Source: an uncultured Eubacteriales bacterium (GTDB lineage: Bacteria > Bacillota_A > Clostridia > Oscillospirales > Oscillospiraceae). From it: DNA of 21,479 bases. How positions within the stretch are numbered: the stretch's first letter is position 1; every line of letters begins with the position of its first letter. Positions 7,144 through 12,950 of the stretch are shown here, piece by piece. The notes under the pieces were generated by a model. That model was not told the DNA's origin. It saw only the letters and a program-made list of their open reading frames with translations, and did no database searches. The DNA lies in contig ONPY01000037.1 in the NCBI GenBank assembly GCA_900319835.1, forward strand, positions 1-21,479, given 5' to 3'. The position numbers were made by a program, and so were the translations under genes.

Positions 7144-7873
7144 ACATGTGCTGGAGGTGGAAAACCTCTCCGTTACCTATCAGGACTCGACGCTCTTTGG
7201 CAAGCGCACCACCTTCCAGGCGCTCACGGACGTGAGCTTCGTGGTCAAGCACGGAGAGATCCTCGGCCTGGTGGGCGAATCCGGCTGCGGCAAGTCCACC
7301 CTCTCCAAGGCCATTCTCGGCATGCTGGACACGGCGAAAATCACCGGCGAGATCCGGCACTTTACCAAGCGGCCCCAGATGGTCTTCCAGGACCCGTTCA
7401 GCTCCCTCAACCCTGCCAAAACCGTCGGCTGGATCGTGGAGGAGCCGCTGCGGGCCTACGGCAAATACGATGCGCCGGAGCGCCGGCGCCGAGTTGTCGA
7501 TATGCTCAAGCGCGTGGGACTGAGCGAGAGCTACTTAACCCGCAAGCCCAGCCAGCTCTCCGGCGGGCAGCGCCAGCGCGTCTCCATCGCCACCGCCCTG
7601 ATTCAGCGGCCCCGTTTTCTGCTGGCGGATGAACCGGTCTCCGCCCTCGACGTCACCATCCAGGCGCAGATCCTCGATCTGCTCTGGGACCTGCGGCGCG
7701 ATCTGGATCTGAGCTATCTCTTCATCAGCCACGACCTCAACGTCATCTACTCCATCTGCGACCGCGTCATGGTCATGGAGAAAGGCCGCATCATCGAGCA
7801 GGGTCCCGTGGAGGAAGTCTACAACCACCCGCAGCAGGAGTATACAAAAAAGCTCTTAAACGCTGTTCGATAA
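7130..7873 (+). CDS. ABC importer ATPase, DppF/NikE type
   Basis: A 247-residue partner ATPase. Motifs: Walker [10 protein letters not shown]-loop [22 protein letters not shown], signature LSGGQRQR, Walker B FLLADEP with SALD, and switch His in ISHDL. The PFSSLNP segment after the Q-loop is typical of the F/E-type subunit. The ATG at 7130 has GAGGAAA just upstream and overlaps the previous gene by 14 bases. It is short for the family: segments around the Q-loop are trimmed and there is no C-terminal oligo_HPY tail, as in NikE-like forms. With the preceding four genes it makes a complete importer. Confidence 0.93.
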   Translation: MEPLEHVLEVENLSVTYQDSTLFGKRTTFQALTDVSFVVKHGEILGLVGESGCGKSTLSKAILGMLDTAKITGEIRHFTKRPQMVFQDPFSSLNPAKTVGWIVEEPLRAYGKYDAPERRRRVVDMLKRVGLSESYLTRKPSQLSGGQRQRVSIATALIQRPRFLLADEPVSALDVTIQAQILDLLWDLRRDLDLSYLFISHDLNVIYSICDRVMVMEKGRIIEQGPVEEVYNHPQQEYTKKLLNAVR

Positions 7874-7876
7874 GTC

Positions 7877-7906
7877 AAACGCCGCCCCGGCCGGGGCGGC
7901 GTTTTT
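7877..7906. terminator. intrinsic terminator closing the importer operon
   Basis: A perfect GC-rich palindrome (7877-7890 with 7891-7904, effective loop GGCC) is followed by TTTTT on the plus strand. It lies between the importer operon and the convergent regulator gene, whose stop begins at the end of the T run. It can probably act in both directions. Confidence 0.92.
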
Positions 7907-8568
7907 CATGGATTCAATTCTCCGATCAGGCGGAAGCGGTTCTTGCGGTAGTCCAGGATCCCGTCCCGCTTCATCTTCCCAAGCTCCTTGGAGAGGGCCG
8001 TGCGTTCCACATTGAGATAGTCCGCCAGCTGCTGGCGGTCAAAGGGGATGGAAAACTCCGTGCTCCCCTGCTGCACCGACTGGGCGTAGAGGTAGGACAT
8101 GAGCCGGCCCCGGATGGACTTGGGCGCGGTGTGAAAGCTCCGGGCCGAGAGGCGCAGGTTTTTCTCCGCCGAGATGCCGAGAAGGTTTGTCAGCACCCGC
8201 CTCTGCCAGGACTCCTCCCCCGCGATGCGCGCAAGCCCTCCGAGGTGCAGAAAGAGGATCCGGCTCGCTTCGTTTGCCCGCACATCCACCAGCAGGGTCT
8301 CGGCCGGCAGCATGGCGTAGGTCTCGGCAAAAAGCTCCCCCGGCCCCACATGGCTGAGAATGCTGCGGTTTCCCCAGAGATCACAGCTCTCGATGGTGAC
8401 GCCGCCCGCGAGCACCAGGCCCATTTTCTCCGTGGGCTGCCCGGCGGAGAGCACCGCCTCACCCCGACTGTAGCGCCGCTCCTCCACCCCCAGGCTTTTC
8501 AGCGCCTGTTCCATCTCCTTTGCGTCCAATCCCCGGAACAGCGCGCAGCGCTCCACAACAGCTTCCAT
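7906..8568 (-). CDS. Crp/Fnr-family transcriptional regulator
   Basis: A 220-residue DNA-binding regulator. Residues 1-125 form a cyclic-nucleotide-binding-type beta barrel (MEAVVERCALFRGLDAKEME, RRYSRGEAVLSAGQ, GPGELFAETYAM). A helical linker follows, then a winged helix-turn-helix at about 175-215 (DRQQLADYLNVERTALSKELGKMKRDGI). There is no N-terminal Cys cluster, so it is not a classical iron-sulfur Fnr. The barrel lacks an obvious cAMP-binding arginine motif, so the effector is unknown. The frame extends to 8610, but the ATG at 8568 has GGAGGGA at 8574-8580 and gives the usual family start. It is divergent from an iron-sulfur protein gene, and relatives in Clostridia often sit near hcp-type redox genes (recalled, not shown here). 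Confidence 0.9.
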   Translation of the reverse strand: MEAVVERCALFRGLDAKEMEQALKSLGVEERRYSRGEAVLSAGQPTEKMGLVLAGGVTIESCDLWGNRSILSHVGPGELFAETYAMLPAETLLVDVRANEASRILFLHLGGLARIAGEESWQRRVLTNLLGISAEKNLRLSARSFHTAPKSIRGRLMSYLYAQSVQQGSTEFSIPFDRQQLADYLNVERTALSKELGKMKRDGILDYRKNRFRLIGELNP

Positions 8569-8594
8569 ACCAGTCCCTCCGAAAAAAGATTGAA

Positions 8595-8612
8595 ATGTGG
8601 CTATAACCACAT
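8595..8612. promoter_or_regulatory. CRP-type operator palindrome between divergent genes
   Basis: ATGTGG-CTATAA-CCACAT is an 18-nt inverted repeat (16 of 18 positions paired) with the TGTGN-N6-NCACA geometry of Crp-family sites, the fifth base being G rather than A. It lies 27 bp upstream of the regulator ATG and 57 bp upstream of the iron-sulfur gene ATG. It is the likely binding site of the adjacent regulator. Confidence 0.72.
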
Positions 8613-8625
8613 ACTTCTCTCCCGC

Positions 8626-8655
8626 ATTGTACTATACTTTCAGCAGAAAAAGCAA
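8626..8655 (-). promoter_or_regulatory. probable promoter of the Crp/Fnr gene
   Basis: On the minus strand TTGCTT (8655-8650) and TACAAT (8631-8626) are 18 nt apart. Predicted start is near 8619, placing the palindrome at 8595-8612 about 15 nt downstream of the start, a position that would repress. Confidence 0.5.
8633..8638 (+). promoter_or_regulatory. probable -10 element for the iron-sulfur protein gene
   Basis: TATACT at 8633-8638 has no good -35 hexamer (CATACT in the expected place), as expected for an activator-dependent promoter. A start near 8645 puts the centre of the upstream palindrome (8603.5) at about -41.5, the classical class II activation position. Confidence 0.5.
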
Positions 8656-8669
8656 GGAGGCGTTGTTAT

Positions 8670-9392
8670 ATGCTCAGAAAAATCATTCACATAGACGAGG
8701 ACAAATGCAACGGCTGCGGGCTCTGCGCCAAGGCCTGTCACGAGGGCGCCATCGACATCGTCGACGGCAAAGCCAAACTCACCCGTGAGCACTTCTGCGA
8801 TGGCTTTGGCGACTGTCTGCCGAACTGTCCCACCGGCGCCATCACCTTTGAGGAGCGTGAGGCCCCGGCCTACGACGAGATGGCCGTCAAACGCGCCCAG
8901 GCGGAAAAGCTGCTGCAGGGCATGAAGCGCGGCACGCCCCCCGCCGGCGGCTGCCCCGGCTCCATGGCCATGGCCCTCAAGCGCGAGCAGGCCACGGAGG
9001 AAGCTCCCGTGTCAGTCGGAAAACCCGTCTCCCGCCTGCGCCAGTGGCCCGTGCAGATCAAGCTGCTGCCCACGAAGGCCCCCTTCTACGACGGGGCCAA
9101 ACTCCTGATCGCCGCCGACTGCACCGCCTACGCCTACGCCAATATCCACGAGGAGTTCATGCGCGGCAAGGTCACGCTGGTCGGCTGCCCGAAGCTGGAC
9201 GATGTGGACTACAGCGAAAAGCTGACCGAGATCATCCGCGACAACGACATCAAAGGTGTCACCATCCTGCGCATGGATGTGCCCTGCTGCGGCGGGCTCC
9301 AGCGCGCGGCTGAAAAGGCCCTGCAGGAAAGCGGCAAGTTCATTCCCTGGCAGGTGGTTACCGTCACCAGGGACGGCCGGATTCTGGACTGA
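8670..9392 (+). CDS. ferredoxin-like 4Fe-4S protein with C-terminal cysteine-containing domain
   Basis: A 240-residue cytoplasmic iron-sulfur protein. Residues 1-60 resemble a bacterial ferredoxin: CNGCGLCAKAC (Cys13, 16, 19, 23) gives one standard cluster site, and a second site uses Cys43, Cys49 and Cys53 (CDGFGDCLPNCP), with a partly unusual ligand spacing. A linker with GGCPGS (Cys95) leads to a C-terminal domain (about 125-240) containing SRLRQWPVQIKLLP, AADCTAYAY (Cys151), GCPKLDD (Cys173) and PCCGGLQ (Cys206-207). Such proteins are commonly annotated as 4Fe-4S dicluster proteins and are often found beside Crp/Fnr regulators and hybrid-cluster protein genes. AGGAGG at 8655-8660 supports the start. 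An electron-transfer or redox-sensing role is inferred; substrate and partner are unknown. Confidence 0.85.
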   Translation: MLRKIIHIDEDKCNGCGLCAKACHEGAIDIVDGKAKLTREHFCDGFGDCLPNCPTGAITFEEREAPAYDEMAVKRAQAEKLLQGMKRGTPPAGGCPGSMAMALKREQATEEAPVSVGKPVSRLRQWPVQIKLLPTKAPFYDGAKLLIAADCTAYAYANIHEEFMRGKVTLVGCPKLDDVDYSEKLTEIIRDNDIKGVTILRMDVPCCGGLQRAAEKALQESGKFIPWQVVTVTRDGRILD

Positions 9393-9401
9393 AAGATACG
9401 C

Positions 9402-9431
9402 AAATGCCTCCACCGTTTGGTGGAGGCGTTT
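9402..9431 (+). terminator. terminator after the iron-sulfur protein gene
   Basis: Stem GCCTCCACC (9406-9414) with GGTGGAGGC (9419-9427), loop GTTT, extended by A-T pairs on the outside and followed by GTTTTGC. It separates the iron-sulfur gene from the moa operon, so these are independent transcripts. Confidence 0.8.
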
Positions 9432-9455
9432 TGCTCCCTTTCCTACCATGGGGGC

Positions 9456-9483
9456 TTGTAAGTTTTCAGAAAACAGCTATAAT
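9456..9483 (+). promoter_or_regulatory. moa operon promoter with a palindrome in the spacer
   Basis: TTGTAA (9456-9461) and a perfect TATAAT (9478-9483) are 16 nt apart. The spacer holds the exact inverted repeat GTTTTC-A-GAAAAC (9462-9474), a plausible repressor-binding site. The leader to the moaA ATG would be only about 35 nt, too short for a Moco riboswitch. Confidence 0.65.
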
Positions 9484-9523
9484 AAGAGATACATTTCCCC
9501 TGAACAGTTGGGAGGAATCCACC

Positions 9524-10477
9524 ATGATCGACCGCTTTGGCCGTGAAATCACCTATCTGCGCATCTCGGTGACCGAGTTGTGCAATCTGCGCTGCCGCTA
9601 CTGCATGCCCGAGGACGGGGTCTGCAAAAAGAGTCACGAGGAAATGCTGACCGAGGACGAGATCATCATGGCCGTTGAGGCCGCATCGTCCCTCGGCATC
9701 CGCAAGCTGCGCATCACTGGCGGCGAGCCGCTGGTCAAAAAGAATATCGTCTCCATCTGCCGGCGGGCCGCGGCAGTGCCCGGGATCAAGGAGGTCTGCA
9801 TCACCACCAACGGCACCCTGCTGCCGGAGCTTGCCAGGCCCCTGCGTGAGGCGGGCGTCAGCCGTGTGAACATCAGTCTCGACACCCTGGACCCGAAGAA
9901 GTTTCACTATATCAGCCGGGTCGGTGAGCTCGACCAGGCGGTGGCCGGCATCCGTGCCGCGCTGGACGCGGGCTTTGAGAAGGTCAAGCTCAACACCGTG
10001 CTGATCGGCGGCTTTAACGACGACGAGATCCCCGTGCTCGCAGAGCTCACGCGCCGCTATCCGCTGGATCTGCGCTTTATTGAGCTCATGCCCATGTACG
10101 ACAGCGGGGACTTCGGCCCCGAGGCCTTCATCCCCTACACCGTGGTGCTCGACCGCCTGCCCGGGCTGGAACCCATGGCGACCGACGGGGGCGTTGCCAG
10201 ACTCTACCGCCTGCCCCTGGCCCAGGGCAACATCGGCCTTATCAGCCCCGTCTCCGCCCATTTCTGCGGCACCTGCAACCGCCTGCGTCTGACGGCGGAC
10301 GGCAAGATCAAGCCCTGCCTCCACTCGGGGGACGAGTTCTCCATCAAGGGGCTTGACTATGACGGCATGGTGGAGGAGCTGCGCCTTGCCATCGAGAACA
10401 AGCCCTCCTGGCACGGGGCGCTCGACGCCCACAACCGCAGCCGGGCCGGGCGCAACATGAACCAGATCGGAGGCTGA
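9524..10477 (+). CDS. moaA: GTP 3',8-cyclase MoaA (radical SAM)
   Basis: A 317-residue enzyme that starts molybdenum cofactor synthesis by converting GTP to 3',8-cyclo-7,8-dihydro-GTP. The N-terminal radical-SAM cluster motif is Cys20-x3-Cys24-x2-Cys27 (CNLRCRYC), followed by GGEP at 66-69. The second, C-terminal cluster uses Cys248, Cys251 and Cys265 (FCGTCNRLRLTADGKIKPC). The protein ends in the Gly-Gly tail known to be needed for MoaA activity. An open frame begins earlier (9404), but GGGAGG at 9510-9515 and the family N terminus MIDRFGREITYLRISVTELC fix the start at 9524. First gene of moaA-moaC-mog. Confidence 0.97.
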   Translation: MIDRFGREITYLRISVTELCNLRCRYCMPEDGVCKKSHEEMLTEDEIIMAVEAASSLGIRKLRITGGEPLVKKNIVSICRRAAAVPGIKEVCITTNGTLLPELARPLREAGVSRVNISLDTLDPKKFHYISRVGELDQAVAGIRAALDAGFEKVKLNTVLIGGFNDDEIPVLAELTRRYPLDLRFIELMPMYDSGDFGPEAFIPYTVVLDRLPGLEPMATDGGVARLYRLPLAQGNIGLISPVSAHFCGTCNRLRLTADGKIKPCLHSGDEFSIKGLDYDGMVEELRLAIENKPSWHGALDAHNRSRAGRNMNQIGG

Positions 10478-10480
10478 GCC

Positions 10481-10960
10481 ATGGCGGACTTTACACACTT
10501 CAACGACGAGGGCCGGGCCAAAATGGTGGACGTGGGCGAAAAGCCCGTCACCGTCCGCACCGCGGTGGCAGCCGCTCGGGTACTGGTCAACGAGGAGACC
10601 TTCCGCCTCATTAAGACCGGCGGCATAAAAAAGGGCGATGTTCTGACCGTAGCTCAGGTGGCCGGGGTCATGGGCGCCAAGCGGACGCCCGATCTCATCC
10701 CCATGTGCCACCCCATTCTGATCGACGGGATCAACCTCTCCCTGCATCTGGACGAGGCGCGGCGCTCGGTGGAGATTGAAGCCACGGTCTCCTGCGCCGG
10801 GCGCACCGGCGTGGAGATGGAAGCACTGACCGCCGCCTCCACCGCCGCCCTCACGGTCTACGACATGTGCAAGGCGGTGCAGAAGGACATGGTCATCACC
10901 GATCTGCGCCTGCTCCGGAAGTCCGGCGGCGTACACGGCGATTACGAAAGGAGCGAGTGA
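10481..10960 (+). CDS. moaC: cyclic pyranopterin monophosphate synthase MoaC
   Basis: A 159-residue enzyme that converts the MoaA product to cyclic pyranopterin monophosphate. Family landmarks are all present: THFNDEGRAKMVDV at the N terminus, KKGDVL with the catalytic Lys near 51, GAKRTPDLIPMCHP with His77, GVEMEAL at 110-116, and the catalytic Asp128 in TVYDMCKA. Length is typical. The ribosome site GGAGG (10469-10473) lies inside the last two sense codons of moaA, and only three bases separate the genes, so expression is coupled. Confidence 0.97.
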   Translation: MADFTHFNDEGRAKMVDVGEKPVTVRTAVAAARVLVNEETFRLIKTGGIKKGDVLTVAQVAGVMGAKRTPDLIPMCHPILIDGINLSLHLDEARRSVEIEATVSCAGRTGVEMEALTAASTAALTVYDMCKAVQKDMVITDLRLLRKSGGVHGDYERSE

Positions 10961-10961
10961 G

Positions 10962-11867
10962 ATGAAGTATACAGCGGCTGTCATCACCGTCAGCGACAAG
11001 GGCTACCGCGGCGAGCGGGTGGACACCAGCGGTCCGGCCATCTGCGCCATTGCGCGGGAGAACGGCTTTGACGTAGTACACACGGCCATCGTCCCCGATG
11101 AGAAGGACATGATCCAGGCGGAGCTGATTCGCTGCGCGGATGAACTGCACATCTCCCTGGTGCTCACCACCGGCGGTACCGGCTTCTCCCCCCGGGACAT
11201 CACCCCCGAGGCGACCCTCGCAGTCGTCGAGCGCGAGACCCGCGGCATCCCCGAGGCCATGCGTGCCGAGAGCCTGCGCATCACGCCCCGCGGCTGTCTC
11301 TCCCGCAGCGCGGCGGGCATCCGGGGAAAGACCCTGATCGTCAATCTCCCCGGCAGCGAGAAGGCCGCAAAGGAGAACCTGCTGGGCGTCATCGGCGCGC
11401 TGGACCACGGACTGGATATGCTGGCCTCCAGCGGCTCGGCCGACTGCGCGGCAGCAGACCAGAAGCCGAAAAAGCAGCACGCCCCCTCGATGGACGCCTG
11501 GCTGAAGGAAGCCAAGCGCGACGCCTCCGCCGCGGGCTGCGGCATGTACCTCTTCCACAATGGAGTGGTGCGTCAGACCGCGCGGGCCAAGGTGCGCGAG
11601 GGCGCGGAGAACACCGCCGCCGTCGCCGGAATGAACTTCTCCTATGACGCGGAGAAGGTAGAAGCCGCGCGGCAGAGCGCACTCCGGATGCCCGGCATCG
11701 CCTATGCCAGAGTCTGGCTCAACAGCGGTGCGCTCAGTGTGGGCGATGACATCATGCTGGTCCTTGTGGGCGGCGACATTCGCCCCCATGTGATCGACGC
11801 GCTCCAGGCGCTGGTGGGAGAGATCAAGACCCACTGCGTCAAGGAGCAGGAAGTCTACGCCAAGTAA
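10962..11867 (+). CDS. MogA/MoaB-type molybdopterin adenylyltransferase fused to a MoaE-like domain
   Basis: A 301-residue two-domain protein. Residues 1-155 are a MogA/MoaB fold with ITVSDKGYRGERVDTSGP, TTGGTG at 69-74, PRDITPEAT and NLPGS at 128-132; this domain adenylylates molybdopterin before metal insertion. After a polar linker (about 160-178), residues 178-301 align by eye with MoaE, the catalytic subunit of molybdopterin synthase: GMYLFHNGVVRQTAR, SGALSVGDDIMLVLVGG, IRPHVIDALQALVGEIKTH. Counterparts of key MoaE residues are Arg204, Arg274 and Lys289, but the second lysine (Lys294) sits two residues closer than in E. coli MoaE. AAAGGAG ahead of the ATG supports the start. No moaD is present nearby. 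Confidence 0.82.
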   Translation: MKYTAAVITVSDKGYRGERVDTSGPAICAIARENGFDVVHTAIVPDEKDMIQAELIRCADELHISLVLTTGGTGFSPRDITPEATLAVVERETRGIPEAMRAESLRITPRGCLSRSAAGIRGKTLIVNLPGSEKAAKENLLGVIGALDHGLDMLASSGSADCAAADQKPKKQHAPSMDAWLKEAKRDASAAGCGMYLFHNGVVRQTARAKVREGAENTAAVAGMNFSYDAEKVEAARQSALRMPGIAYARVWLNSGALSVGDDIMLVLVGGDIRPHVIDALQALVGEIKTHCVKEQEVYAK

Positions 11868-11909
11868 GGAAATGGCTGCCATGCCGGACAGGAAAGGGGT
11901 CGGCCCACT

Positions 11910-12782
11910 GTGACGCAAAAACAGATCGAATACTTCCAGAAGGTCTGCGAAAAAGGAAATATCTCCCTGGCCGCCGAGGATCTCTTTGTTTCCCGGTCTG
12001 TCATCTCCAGAGCAATTCTGGAGCTGGAGGAGGAATTTGAAGCGCAGCTCTTTTTCCGATCCCGAAATGGCGTGACCCTGACGGAGAGCGGACAAATCCT
12101 ACAGCGTCTGTTTGACACCTTCACAGTCAGCTACGATACCGCCCGGGAGCGGATCCGCTGCCGTCTGGCGGAAAGCCGCGTCAAAACCCTGCGGCTCGGT
12201 ATCACCCCCACCAACGCCTACTGCGTTTACGAAAACTACCTGCTGGAGTTTCAGAAGCTTCAGCCGGAGATCTGTCTCTTTGTGGAGGAACACGGAGCCT
12301 TTGAGGGCGGCAAGCTCCTGTTGGAGGGCAAGCTGGACGCCTTCTTTTCCCCGGCGAAGCCGGATCCCGCAGTTTTTGACTCGATGGAGCTCTACCAAAA
12401 CCCCATCATGCTGGGAGTGGCCGAGGGCGACACCCGGATCGGCGCCAGAGCCAGCCTGGCCGACCTGGTGGATCTGCCTCTGGCGTATTACAATTTTCCC
12501 ATGCCGCTGGAGCACATCCTGAAGGCGGGGATGGCCGCCCTGGGTGCCGAGCCAAAGGTGGTGCTAAAGACCAGCGACCGCATGCTCCTTCAAAACCTGA
12601 CGAAGCGCCGCATCATTTACCCTATCCTTCCGCTGGACATGATGGCCACCTGGGACGGAGTGCGCCAGGTGGAGATCGACTTTTTCCAGCCCAGCCTGAA
12701 CCGCTTAATCTGGAGCCGGGCCCTGAAGCCCTGCCCTTCGCTGGAGCTCTTTTTGACCTATATGCGAAAACAGCTTCTCTAA
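11910..12782 (+). CDS. LysR-family transcriptional regulator
   Basis: A 290-residue regulator with a GTG start. Residues 1-60 are the LysR winged helix-turn-helix (MTQKQIEYFQKVCEKGNISLAAEDLFVSRSVISRAILELEEEFEAQLFFR), and residues 90-290 form a periplasmic-binding-protein-like effector domain (LRLGITPTNAY, LLEGKLDAFFS, LADLVDLPLAYYNFP). The start is supported by AGGAAAGGGG at 11890-11899. It begins 42 bp after the mog fusion gene on the same strand with no terminator between, so it may be co-transcribed with moa. Its 3' end faces the FAD enzyme and transporter operon; effector and targets are unknown. The usual divergent LysR arrangement is absent. Confidence 0.92.
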   Translation: MTQKQIEYFQKVCEKGNISLAAEDLFVSRSVISRAILELEEEFEAQLFFRSRNGVTLTESGQILQRLFDTFTVSYDTARERIRCRLAESRVKTLRLGITPTNAYCVYENYLLEFQKLQPEICLFVEEHGAFEGGKLLLEGKLDAFFSPAKPDPAVFDSMELYQNPIMLGVAEGDTRIGARASLADLVDLPLAYYNFPMPLEHILKAGMAALGAEPKVVLKTSDRMLLQNLTKRRIIYPILPLDMMATWDGVRQVEIDFFQPSLNRLIWSRALKPCPSLELFLTYMRKQLL

Positions 12783-12825
12783 AACGACGGGTCCCCGGAG
12801 TCTTCACTCCGGGGACCCGTCGTTT
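12782..12825. terminator. bidirectional terminator, 20-bp perfect stem
   Basis: Arms 12782-12801 and 12806-12825 are perfectly complementary over 20 bp with a CTTC loop. The stem overlaps the last base of the LysR stop. AAA/TTT ends provide short U tracts on both strands. It closes the LysR transcript and, 126 bp further on, the convergent FAD-enzyme transcript. Confidence 0.88.
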
Positions 12826-12950
12826 ATGGTCTTTTCCACGCGCAATCTACAACTCTCATCCCCGGCTTCGGAACAGAGCGCGGCGGGAAAACTCTGTGAA
12901 GGGGTTTACCCGCCGCTTTCCGTCCGAGTTTCGGGAAAAGTGAGAGAGGA

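Noticed and set aside
9484..9523. Moco riboswitch ahead of moaA
   Set aside because: The leader from the predicted start to the moaA ATG is only about 35 nt, far too short for the Moco RNA motif, and no complex fold is visible.
9443..10999. 518-codon minus-strand frame opposite moaA and moaC
   Set aside because: It is antisense to two unmistakable enzymes, with no family resemblance and no start signal.
12826..12950. A small gene or RNA in the 125-bp gap after the FAD enzyme gene
   Set aside because: Only an 8-bp inverted repeat (GCGGCGGG with CCCGCCGC) with a long 21-nt loop is seen; no promoter, ribosome site or credible frame is present.
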